Shown here: positions 32,033-44,100 of the stretch, one piece after another | Layout: every line of letters starts with the position of its first letter | Position numbering within the stretch: position 1 is the stretch's first letter | Assembly (NCBI GenBank): GCA_950295325.1 | Contig: OX485805.1 | Span: forward strand, 31,423,501-31,483,500 | Direction: 5' to 3' | Length of the DNA: 60,000 bases | Source of the DNA: Polytrichum commune | Lineage: Eukaryota; Streptophyta; Polytrichopsida; Polytrichales; Polytrichaceae | Notes under the pieces: generated by a model | Database searches by the model: none | Told to the model about the DNA's origin: nothing | What the model saw: the letters and a program-made list of their open reading frames with translations, nothing else | Translations under genes and position numbers: made by a program

Positions 32033-35000
32033 AAGTTTAGTGACAATTTTGAGAAACCCAATTAAATTCCAAGCCTCGGACGCGATCAATCCACCACCTG
32101 ATTCCGCAGTAATTCTAAGCCAAACTCAACCGATTCTAATATTTCTACGGGACGATGATCATGGTTAGTCCTGCTCAGTTCCGTAGTCTGTATTGATATC
32201 GTTTCGATACCTGTGTAATTTGGGCAGCTCTGACATTTATAGTCGACATGGTCCACACATTGTGCCTCTTTTCACTCTTTTGTTTTCAGGCGTCTGGCCT
32301 CTGGGCCAGGATGGATGCCGAGATACTAATGCAGCATTTTTGCATGTGGAAGTTGGAACTCGGAACTCTACTGAAGTTTGAGGTCAAAGTTGTTGCAAGA
32401 TGACCTCTGGACATGCATGAATCTTGATGACCAGTAGTCAAAGCAGCCACCGCAGCTGCTGCATCAGCTCAGATCTTGCCGTGTAATTTTCTGGGAGCTT
32501 GCTGGGCGATAAATGTTTTGAGCATGTGAAATTAAAAATTGCAAATTCCAAAATGGGTGTCTTAAAAAAGTCATATCTCTGATTACATGACTGTGAACAT
32601 TGTAGAAATTTGACAACGTATCCTAAAATCTGACATTCTACTAAGTTTCGTTGTACTGCCCGAACTTCGAAGATGGAAGCCGTAGCAGCTACTGGTCTTA
32701 ATTTGCTTGATCACCCATTCCCACGCTGCCTTGGCGTAGACGTTTAGTTAATCTCAAATCCGATGTTTGACCTTGGACTCGTGCCATTGTCCATGGTTGA
32801 ACACTTTGGTCGTTGCGACATAAAAGGTGCCAACTTTTGATTTTTTTTACCGAGTTTCTTAGGAATCCATTCCCCAAGCAAGGCTTGAAACTAACCCCAC
32901 AAAGTTCACCCATGGTAAACGTGGCCCACCTCTCGTGGGCTCTGTGTAGGAGGAACAACTTACATGTTGCTTGGAATTGGAGGTGGCAACGTAGTTAGGT
33001 AGCTTAGGTCTGTGTGGGGTGACTTTGGTGGCCCAAGGGTTGTCCTTGGCTTGGTGGGTCTGGTGGGTTGTCCGTGGTGGGGTCTCGGGGGGTGCACCTT
33101 TCATTAAAACCTAGAATCACGTGCGTTCACTGCATACTCTAAAAACCCCCTATATACAAGTTATTTTTTGTGAAATGAAGTAATACACATACAATTGCAA
33201 CAATAAATATACAAGTGACAATATGTATACACAAAAAAAACATCCATTCATATATAGTCATTAACATAAGTATACAAATATACTTTTGAACAATAATCAA
33301 GCCCTATAATATGTATAACAAAATATCCTAGCTTTCATCAGCAAAGTCGTTGAAAACTTTTTCATCTCCCGGATGTAACTCATAAACATTTGATTCACCA
33401 ATATATGTCATTGTAGCCAATGCAATTATTGTCTCTAAGTCTACCATCAAATGATCAATAAGATCATATGTCCACTTGTTGTTAGCCCCTTTTTTATACC
33501 AACATAAACCAATCTCCTTGTTACTTTGAGCTGAACGAATCATTTCAAAACCCTAATACTGCCTCTTTCCCCGATATTACCTTGACACCTTGTACATGGT
33601 TCATACTACCCTATAAGGTTGCTAACGAAAATCGTTAATCCTAGTTAATCCTAACTTCATCCAATATGAAAACTTATGATATGTAGTATAGTAACAGTAC
33701 CATACAAGTACAACTATTGTATGCTTTTTAAAGGCCTTCCATATATGTACCTAACTATAAATTATAACATGTATACCATATGTATATGTAATACAGCAAG
33801 GTCCAAATCAATACCCCTCATGTGCACTCACGTATACTCGTACATGTTTAGTACAGTGCACCCCCCGAGGGTGGGGTGGGTGGTTGTTACTTTTTATGTG
33901 GCGGTGTTTCGCATCCAAGGGGCCCCGCCTCCCCTCGATGTGGGCGCCAGTGCCCGGGAACTTTTTGGACATAGTCGGTCAAGATCCTAGTGATTCCAAA
34001 TCCAACCGGTTGCGTATTAACATCTTCTGGTTTTGCTCTATTCATTCGAGGTATATTCTATAGATTCCTCTAAAATGATCGGTAATTCTCCTAAAGTCTC
34101 AAACTTCAACCGCTTATTTCTCAAACTCAACCGGTTCATCTGTAACTAACGACCAGTTCTCCCCGAGCCCTAGTGGGCGTGTTTTCTTGGTTCTTAATGC
34201 ATTTGGCGTTGACTGTGTTGGCCTTCTGTCTCAACAAGAAGAAGAAGAAGAAGAAGATGGAAGCCGTTGCATTTCAGGCCACTCACTAGCTCCTTTCAGT
34301 AGTTAAACATAACTCTTAACAAGAGCACTAAGATGGGATTTCAATATGCCCATATGCTAAAGACCAACGATAAGCATGAATCACCAAAAACATAAATACA
34401 GAGTCTCCTCTAGGGCATGTATAATTATAAGCAAGAGCACATCTAAGACTAACGTGTACCACATAATCACTAAGGGCATGCCAATAACAACACAGAAGCT
34501 TACTACATCATCAAAGACTATCAAGAGTCAAGACATACTGTAGAGGGCTCTTTATTCCGTCACAAAATAATTATTTCCCCCTCAAAATGTGCCATGGGTC
34601 ACACTCACATCTGCTAAGATCCACTTGTACCCCATGTGGAAACGACATTCCAACACATGTAAAGATGAAATAAAGAACCCTCTATAGTAGTCCCATAATG
34701 AACATCAAAGACTGCAAAATAAGAAAGACCGGAATCAACACTCAATCAAGGCCACAATACCTATTGAAGACCACAAAACGTAGCGAATGGTCAAATCGTA
34801 GATTCAGAAGATGCTGAATTTGGACAATGTCCCCCATCAACGTAGAAACTTGCAAATGCACATGTATCAGTGCATTAAACTAAAGGTGAACATTAATGCA
34901 TCAAGCATCCTTCCTTGTAGACTATTTTTCAATTGTCATAGGTTGCATCATATAAAAAAATTGTCAAGGCCATAGAGTTGTTGTGCATGCATCCCAACCA

Positions 35001-36667
35001 CCAAAGGGAGATGAGTAGGCAAGCAGGTTCTGAGTTTGTTCTTTATAAAAGCTCGGCTTGTTGAAAGTGCATATTAAATAGCTTGAAAAACTTCCAAAAA
35101 CTTCCATAGATCCATAATATTGTGAAGAGCTTGCAAACCAAACCAAAAAAAAACAAAAAAACAAAACAAAAACAAAACAAAACAAAACATAAGTAAATAA
35201 ATAAATAAAATCATATGCAACTTACATAAATTTGCAAAGTTGTTCTAAGAAATGAGCCTTTTACTATCCACTAGGGGGGGAGGGGTCCAATTGATGTTGG
35301 ATTGTTAGGTGAGAATTGCCATGAAATTGTAGATTAGAGCCTTCATTTAAACGAAGGTATTGTCCCCCTTTATGGGACACTTCTTACACCGCCTTGTTGA
35401 GCGGATAAATCCTCGATTAGCCATCATGAGTGGCAAAAGTTGGTGCTCTTCTTGAAGCAATTTTACACTGGACCCAACAAGAGATTTTTGTGCTTCTAGG
35501 GGTTGATGTCAAAAGATGAAAGTCAATTGTGCGACCCTCAAATTCTCCTCCATCACAAAGGAACTTTGTAATTTTCTCCGGATCATCCACCCAGAGATTC
35601 ATGTGAATTCTCCAATTCATGATAAGCACAAGGTAAAAACAACCAATTCCCATTGTTGAATGCCAACAAATTTTTCCTTTTTCTTTTTGCCTCAAAGTGG
35701 GTAGCTCTATACTTCATAATAAGTTGAACACACCTAACATCATTCTAAGGATTTAGGAAACACAACTCATTGGTTGAGAGAGATGAAAAGTCAACACTCA
35801 ACAAAATCGATTTTGAGGGGAGGGGGAGCTACATAACCACTTTAAATTGCAAAGAAACTTTGATTTCATTGAACATATATGAATCTTATGATGCATTGTT
35901 CACGAACTCAAATGCATTAACAATCTTATGGATGTGCTATTTTTTTAAACGTCCATTTACTATTTTTAGCACACTAAGGTTCAAAAGTGCTCAAATGTTT
36001 TTAAAGGTGTTTCTACCTTGATGTACACAATGAAGGGATGTCACAAATTATGTTGGTTGCATCCTATTTAAGTATACAGGATGACAGATCCAATTTTATA
36101 CCAACATCTATTTTGGTTTTTCAGTCATTGGCGCGATTGCGCCCATAGAAAAGGTGGTACGTTGTCCTTATAGTGCCACCTAGGCAAGCACAATTGTTGT
36201 GTGTCTCAAATAAAGTATATGCTTGGTATCGGACAGATTGTATTCGTCTTTCGACAATGACTAGATGTGATATCCAAATGGGATGAATTCAACAAAATTG
36301 GAAAATAGACTCCAAGTGGTATATGTAAGGAATCAATGTTTTGTTTTCACGCTCCATGAGTCTAAATTGCATTAAAAAAAAAAAAAAAGGTGATTGTTTT
36401 CCTTAAGAACCAACAACACTTGAAAAGAAAAAGTGAAAAAAGCATGAACGTACACAACCTATGTGGATGGGTCAATAAACAACTTGGTTTGGTGGGTCAA
36501 TGTCAACTCCACATCAAACGCCACGTACACAGCCTATGATGTTGCCAACACATCTAATATAAAAACCAATATAAGAACACATTCATGAATGCTACTCATT
36601 GTGAATCTAGGGAACGTCATCTATGGTTAAGGTTTGTACCAATGGGGAACTTTCTTATGATTTGGGA
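32033..36667. other. Upstream region of the dioxygenase gene and gene-free stretch
   Basis: The proximal part should hold the dioxygenase promoter, with no clear motif. It contains a (GAA)n run at about 34231-34256, A-rich (CAAAA)n DNA at 35140-35215 and one member of a dispersed repeat (about 33960-34175). Frames at 33328-33543 and 35417-35695 on the minus strand look somewhat protein-like but match nothing I know, so they are not called genes. Confidence 0.45.
33960..34175 (+). repeat. Dispersed repeat family R2, copies near 26.5, 34.0 and 53.9 kb
   Basis: It shares blocks with 53890-54090: GGTCAAGATCC/GGTCGATATCC, CCAACCGGTT, CTCTAAAATG-TC, ACTTCAAC and TTATTTCTCAAACTCAACC. A short remnant of the same family lies at 26515-26580 (GGTCAAAATCCTAGTG, CTAACCGCTTAT). 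The element class is unknown. Confidence 0.5.
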
Positions 36668-38475
36668 AGGCATGTAGTACCACATCTCTAAGGCAATGTG
36701 AATGAGGCTTGTGTGGTCGTGGTCTTGGGCCATCAATGCACCAGGCTTCATCCAACGGCACCAAAGTGATGGCAATGGCATCGGAGGGCAGGGTCCATGG
36801 ACAACATGGCAGCTGAGCAGGCAGACATTGAGCATGCATCTACAGCAATGTAGCAAAGGAGTGAAGGGATTGCATCAAGAAAGTAGACACTAGATTAAGC
36901 AAAGGGTGTGATTGAGAAATGTGTCTTGAAATTAAGACCAGCGGTTTCACCAAGTTTTTTAGCACTTGGAGTCTTCAGAAAGAAGTAACTTGGTGCAAGT
37001 GGTCAAAGTAGTGAAGATGGAGGAGGTGTTGCAATTTGCGTTCGATGTGGACCAGAAGGGCTTCATTTTTGGCAAGTGGTCAATTCTAAGTTGTTCTGTA
37101 AGGTAATGCAACCATTGCCCCCTTCAAAAGCAATGAAACTCACTGATTGAGGAAATTTCTGAAGTATTCCCCTTCAATAATCTTGTGCTTCTGTGAGTGG
37201 TCCAGTGCTTCTTCCACAAGATGATTTTTTCAAGTCTAGAACCATGATTATTTCTACTCCAAATTTGCAAGAAATTTTAACCAAAATAACCAAAACCTGC
37301 AACATTTGAGTTTGGGGTGAAAACTATTACATGATGAATTACACGAGCATGATGACAAAGTCATGCCTCAATCATACTCACAACAAATTTAGAACCATAA
37401 CATATTCATAGTGAAATTGTCATCTACTGCAACACTACAATATTTATGGTATTTAGTGTGAGTATATCCATTTTTCTGAATGAAACGGAAGAGTTTTCAG
37501 TCACTGATCAACATCTCTGACATCCTTTGATGTTGTTGTGCAAGTACCAGTTTAACTCTGCAACCCATGTAAGAATATCTTTTGTACTGGTTTCCACAAT
37601 TGATTTTGCCGCACTACCACATAGAAAACCAGGGAACACTAAAGAATACATGGATATAAAATTAAAAAAATAGCTTCAATGAGAGTATTGGAAAATCAAG
37701 AAAGATTGTCATATGCAGGTGGTGGTTAAACACACCTCATTTGGATTTTTTTGGCGTCTATAGCCAATGAATGATGTACTCAAGTGCCCTCAACTCTAAA
37801 TGGCTAATGACTTTTGGATGGACTTCGCATTTCACATAACTGGTTGCCATTCTCTTGGCACCATTAGACTCGCATGAAGATCTACATGGATTATTTGCTA
37901 GAGTTTGTTGATTGGTGCCCTAAAACTTCACGATTGTTTCAATCCATAACTTTCTTATTTGTCCCTGATTTTGTCATGCACAAGAAATTGGGAATGACAC
38001 CACTACTCCAACGTCGTGTGTTTGTTGCCAACGCTGAGCATCACATCGTGCCGCTTGTCCATTGAAATGAAGCCCTTTTGGTCCACATCCAACGCAAATT
38101 GCAACACCTCCTTTTCCATCTTCACTGCTCCAACTACTTGCACCAAGTTTCTTCTTTCTGAAGATTCCAAGTGCGAAAAAGCTTGGTGAAACCGCTGGTC
38201 TTAACTTCAAGACATGTTTCTCAAACAAACCCTTTGCTTGATCTAGTGTCTACTTGCTTGATGCAATCCTTCCACTTCACTCCTTCCACTGCATTGCCGC
38301 AGGCGCATGCTCGATGCCTGCCTGCTCAGCTGCCATGTTGTCCGTGGACCCTGCCCTCCGATGCCACTGCCATCACTCTCAGCTGTTGGATGAGGCCTGG
38401 TGCACCAACAGCCCAAGACTGCCCTGACCGTGACCACACAAGCCTTATTCACAACACTTCAACGATGCGTCATGT
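36668..38475. repeat. Long inverted repeat, possible fold-back element
   Basis: The left arm (about 36668-37080) and right arm (about 38025-38475) are reverse complements over roughly 420-450 bp, separated by about 0.95 kb. Long shared blocks include GGCATCGGAGGGCAGGGTCCA, ACAACATGGCAGCTGAGCAG, AAGTAGACACTAGAT, TTAAGACCAGCGGTTTCACC and GGTGTTGCAATTTGCGTT. The arms contain short frames that are alike (VLQFAxDVDQKGFI), so a captured coding fragment is possible. A pair of inverted insertions or a MULE/fold-back transposon would fit. No target duplication was found. Confidence 0.65.
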
Positions 38476-41158
38476 AGTGGGTGGTAAGTCAATGCAAGAT
38501 CTACATTGATATGTGCAATTAGGATACCTTTGTGAATAGGTTGCCTCTTTACCCATGCAAATTGCCTTGGGTCAAAGTCAGATCACAAAAACTTATAACT
38601 TTGTTCATCAATTCACATTGCAACCACAGTAAATTAAAATCCCATATTTGTTAATGTGGTAACAACTGCTCCAAATAGTGTAAAATGTCAATAAATTAGC
38701 ATGGGACGACCTGATTGCACATACCAATATAGCAATTTGGCATCACAGCCATTAACACTAAAGCCCATCATCAATCTGAAATATACCTATGTAAGTCAAC
38801 CCTCTGAATAAGTTAGCACATTCAATAACACTCAGAACATCTCTGCCAGTGTAAATGGGTGGAAATCAGACAGGAATCAAGCACCCTAAACCCTATACCC
38901 TAAAACCATCCATTGTAATATACTAAAAGTGTAAATAATTTTCAGTATACATTCCAAATGCTGGATTAGGTACATCTTGAAGCACGTGACCTTGACACAT
39001 ATTGCATAAATGCACATGCTTACTGAAATGCAAATTCCCTTACAAATTGATCCTCCTAAACTATCATCTGGCAACTATCTTACCATAATTCCCCTCCTTT
39101 ATGGTGCACTTCAACTTGCAATTCACCTGTCCAGAATAGAATAGTGACAGACGAAGTGAGAGACAATCCAATACAAATTGAGAAAAGGAGCTCAGTTGGC
39201 CCCCAACATTACAAATCTACCACAAAGCAAAGTAATAAACATTTCCCTGGTACACTCTAAACTGGTCATAAATTTGCTTGGACGTTATCACCATCTTTCC
39301 ACAGAACCATGGCATTTTTAAATAGCCTAATCAGGTTCCAGTACAAATGGGATAATTCTTTGGTAATCCGGATAATCTAAGAATGATTACATTGGGGACG
39401 CACCTCTCCAATTGAATCTTGGTGGATGCAAGTAGGCTTTGTGTCCAAAGATAGGCAACAATGAGGTGTTGACTAATGAGAGCTTGCCACTTCACTACCA
39501 AGGCATTTATGCATGTACTCAAGGACCTTGATTCTTGAAATTTATTCTTGAAGCTGAAATAGAAAGAGAACGTCCTTACAGATGCTTAAGAATGCTATAA
39601 GTACATTTGCGAGGCACTTGATAGTTACAATGTCAATGGAAAAAGACAAAGTGCTTTGAGCCTCGACAAGAGGAAAAGAGATCTCCAAGCTTTCAACAAC
39701 TTACTGCAGTTTAAAGTGCTGCCTGTACTGCCAGAACAAAAGACTTTCATAAAAGACAGAAGAAACTCCAATTGAGGGGTGCGGGAAGTCTCGTGGAACG
39801 TCCCATCTGCATTTTGAGAGAAAAATGTATTCTTCACATGCTAGTTAGCCCTGAACTCCATTCTTCCTGCAAATACACATAGTCATATGAACATCAACAC
39901 AACCTCAACAAGAAGAGATGACTCCAATGTTGCCACAGGCATGAATTATGGTTTTGCTTAATCTTCAAGTTAGTCCCAATCTATATGTAATTCCAAAATG
40001 GGCATTGTGAGAATTAGAGGGACCTGAAGAGTATTGCCTCCTTTCAAAGGTGAACACCTTGAATGGGCGTGGGCAAGCTGGTCTCCCAGGAAAAGCCCAT
40101 AGGTTCCCACATGGTTGGTGAAAATATCCAATTCACCTGGATACTTCCATTATCATTGGGTGGACCTGACAATTCATGTGCCAGACAATCAAATGCCATT
40201 ATGATGGGAGAAAATCCGAGCACTATTCCAACCTAAGATGGCTATGCACCAATCGAGTTCCCATGGGGCCTGTATTAAGGCCTCAGTTTAAGCCACCCAA
40301 GAACCTCAATAATAATATAATCCTACAAATAAATTGTTGCTCAATCCTTCTTCTCTTTGACACAACTTCACAAGTTGAAGCTAGATATGACCACCTGCCC
40401 CTCTTATGGCTGGGCTGGCTAGAAAGGATAATGCTTATATCTAGTAAAATCTTCCAGAATTCCAGCATACTGGTCAAGTGGCAGAATCAGGTGCTGGTTT
40501 TAAGAAAAGTCCCAAAAAAAACACCCTGAATGAAATGCTTCAGCTCATAAGGCTCTCTGTACATGTTGCATATGTGGGAGAATGTGCGTTTGTTGAACCA
40601 TAGCAAGTGGGTTTCTGGGCTTTACTAATTATATTTAGTAATTGTGAGAGGAAAACCCCTACACAAGAAACATATTCAAGAGAATATTGACCTGGTAATG
40701 TTTTCTTCCATCAATTACGCTTTTGAACTCGCTAATATTTTGCTTCTCACTTCAGCCTGGCCAAGGAACTTAATCAAATACATTTTAACATCCATTATGA
40801 GGACTTAAACAAGAATTGATGGGTACTGCTCTGAGGAGGACTTTACATTGGAGGTTGAGGGCCTAAGAGAAAAATGGATATTGTTTCATAGTGTGAAGGA
40901 ATTTTCGTCGTCAAGTCCACCTCAAAGAGATGGCTCTAACAGAAAACCAGGAGACCAAGAAACTTCAAAATCTCACAACCCTTGATTTCGCATAAAGTTA
41001 TTGTGTGGAGGGGTCCACATGAATAGGATGGTCATAAAATAGCATTAGGTTGAGAGCCTGGTCAAATATGTCTTCACATTACACTTGAAGCCCCACAACC
41101 ACACACAAATCAATCTCAATATTTCAAGGTAGGACCTTTGGATACGTTTCAAGGGCTC
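38476..41158. other. Gene-free stretch downstream of the xylosidase gene
   Basis: It includes a telomere-like CCCTAAACCCTA word near 38884, a dispersed repeat copy (39905-40320) and R1 copy 2 (41010-41170), which overlaps the 3' end of the xylosidase gene. No gene is seen. The last few hundred bases should include the xylosidase 3' UTR. Confidence 0.5.
39905..40320 (+). repeat. Dispersed repeat family R3, copy 1
   Basis: It aligns over about 400 bp with 43553-43960 in an intron of the xylosidase gene. Shared blocks are AGAGATGACTCC-ATGTTGCCAC, GGGCAT, AGAATTAGAGGG, CACCTTGAATGG, TTCCCACATG, CGA-CACTATTCC and TCCCATGG. The insertion class is unknown. Confidence 0.65.
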
Positions 41159-41170
41159 TCACAATTTCAT
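41010..41170 (+). repeat. Dispersed repeat family R1, copy 2
   Basis: Blocks GTCCACATGAATA, AAAATAGCATTAGGTTGAG, TTCACATTACACTTGA, CTTTGGATAC and GCTCTCACAATTTCATGGTCA match the copy at 789-990. The end overlaps the last codons of the xylosidase gene, so part of this copy may be transcribed with its 3' end. Confidence 0.55.
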
Positions 41171-44100
41171 GGTCAAGGTTGTTGTGCAACTTACAACAAG
41201 TAATTGGTGTTGCACCTCCCCAACCATGAGTGTATGCTTGCCCAATGAAATCTTTCGGATTCCGTCCATCCCAGCCAGGCTAAGGTCATTACACGGATTA
41301 ATAGTGAGCATGACATCCTGCTCTGCACCAGGATCCAAGTGTATGCTCTCAAAGTTCACTAGCTGTTTCAAAGGCGCTCCATTCACACCACTCAAGGCAT
41401 GCTTTGAGAACAGCAATACTGAATGATGACCAGAAACAGGGCCGTCATTCTTCACTCTTACAACCACAGTGAAACCTCCTCTTTCACAAGCCGCTGCAAA
41501 AACAAAACAAAGAAAACAAAAATACACAAATTTATGAGCAAGTAAATATGGTTGATGATAGCCAAAGCAGAATTATTCAAACTCTGATAAGGTATTTGGG
41601 CCCTATGTGGTCACTCTACTTGATTGGACATCTATATTTGCATGGTATATGGCAAGGATTGTAGTTGAAAAGAATAGGCACCCAAAAGAAACATGTCATG
41701 ATAAGACTGGACTATATGCTCAAACTATAGGCACCATACTAGGTTCAGTAGTTAACATCACAATTGGGAGGGCCTATATAATCACCTAAAGAGAAAAAGA
41801 AAATTCACTTTGACCTCTTATGATTTATGCACCTCAACTCTGATTCTCATGAAACTTGACATCACAATCTTTGTCATTCATAAATTGCTAACTGGATGGG
41901 ACAATTCCCAATACGATTCAATGGCCGAAATTGTCTGAGGGTTGGAAGTGTCCACAATAGGGCCACTTACCTTACTACAACCAGAGATTATGTTGATCCA
42001 AAGATGGGCCAAGGAGAAGATTAATATGTGCCACCATGATACAGAAAGAATGTAATTCTAATGTATTCTCATGACCCGATACCTGTAAAAATAAAAATAG
42101 TGTTACCTTTCTCGTCATCAAGGCAGTTCAAGTTGGCCGCCTTGTCTGAATTGCAGAGCTGGTGACGTAAAGGAGGAGCCATTATGGAAGCTGGTGCCTT
42201 GATGTATGAATATGAAAACTTAGAGTAGCTTAGACCATATCCAAACTCCCAGATTGGTTTTCCTGTAAAAAAACGATATGTGCGACCAGGATATCCTGTT
42301 GTTTGATTCGGCCGCATGTTCATGTTTGACATGTCAATTTGGGTGTAATTTTCGTAATACCATGATTGTGGTAGCCGTCCTCCTGTGAGAAAGTGAAGTG
42401 CACTTAACAGTGAAGAAATATCCATATTATAATACATATCATTATGATCAATAAAATATATCATATTTCCCAAAATATATTCTAAATGCAGATACATGAT
42501 CTACAAAAATCTTAGGAGCAACTTCGGTTCTCTAAGGTTCTCTAGCAGTTCAAAACACTACAATTATCTTCTGTTCAAGTGCGAGCCTCTATGAGTAAAA
42601 GGTTCACTACATAGTTGGACTCCAGTGTCACAATAATGGTAGGAAAAATATCTTCCTCTTCAATTTCAAGCCAAATTTCATCCAAGGTTAACCCACAAAT
42701 TCAGGAAAAATGTATAATCCTTCGATCTCTGCTATATAAACCACAAATCCAGATTATGGATAAGTTGCAAGAGAAGAGGTAGATTTTGGTATATTCAACT
42801 ACAAGTTTCACTTCAAAAAAGACTTTTCCACACCACACTTTTGACACACTTTTGACCATCATTATATGACATGGACCTCATCTTTAAGACAAGGGTTTTG
42901 TGTGTGTTTTTAACCTAGAAAAAGCTAAAGAAAGCTAGCCCTGTCTGATTCATGTGCATTGATGCAAAAGAAGAACCTACAAGAATCTCCACTTGAAAAA
43001 GGGGCATCACTCGTAAAAGTGATGGCCGCCCAACAAGATCAAAAATAGTTCTAGATTTGATAATATTTACCTGGATTGACTTTACCAAATATGACTTCGG
43101 CAATTGCTTGACCTCCAGCCTGACCTGGGTACCCTGCCCAGATTATACTTTGAACGCGGGGATCGTTGTTGGCAAACGAAACATCAAGTGGCCCACCCGA
43201 AAGAATGACAAGGACAATCTTAACTCCATTGGCACCCTCAACGACAGCTGATACCAAAGCTTCCTGATGACCTGGCAGACGCAAACTTGTTCGATCTCGA
43301 CCTTCTTTTTCTTGTTCTTGGCTTAAGCCAACAATTAATATAACCACATCAGCAGCCGCTGCCGCCCGTCTGGCGGCAGGGATGAGGTGGGAGCCTTCAC
43401 AAGTGGCATCGAAACAACCTGGTTCATAAATTATGTCACTCGCCTTTCCTAGTAGCACATTCGAGAGCCCTTGCAACGGTGTGATGATTTTGCAAGGGTA
43501 GCCTGCACAGTGATCATTTGGTCAGTCCTTCAACAGAAGAAAAAGAAAAAGAGAGAAGAGATGACTCCGATGTTGCCACCAGTGTGAGTTGTGATGTTGC
43601 TTCATGTTTGAGTTGGTCTAACTCTATGTAATCCTAAAACGGGCATCACAAGAATTAGAGGGCCCTTGAAGACTGCTGCTTCCTTCCAAAGGTGACACCT
43701 TGAATGGACAGGTGCGGACAAGCCAGCCTGCACCTAAGGCAAGCCGGCCAATTCCCACATGACTAGTTAAAAACATCTGGTGCACTCAGACAGCCCCACT
43801 ATGATTGGGTGGGTCACAGTGGTAGGGTGCCCTGAAAAATCAAGTGTTAGGAAAGTCACCCATTCGAACACTATTCCGGCCTTGGGTGGCTTGACCTCAA
43901 ATTCCCATGGGATCCAGGCTAAGGCCTTGGGTTCAAGCCACCTCATTCAACAGAAGATATAACATCAACTTGAGGTCTGCACATTACAGTAGTATATTGT
44001 TTTCCTGGACAATCCACCAGACCAGTCGTCTAATGTATTTCCTGAAAAAACAACTTCAATTAACAGGCCAACAACTTGAAAAGTTGGGACTCATCTCCAC

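Noticed and set aside
32033-32089. 19-residue extension of the dioxygenase at its N-terminus
   Set aside because: The extended frame has no ATG. The ATG at 32032 gives the length and N-terminus expected of the family.
33328-35695. Two minus-strand frames (33328-33543 and 35417-35695) with fairly normal amino-acid composition
   Set aside because: They are short and isolated, without splice context or known motifs, and probably remnants of unidentified elements. Not enough to call genes.
38884-38904. Interstitial telomere-like CCCTAAA repeats
   Set aside because: Only two or three imperfect words are present, compatible with chance. There is no array.
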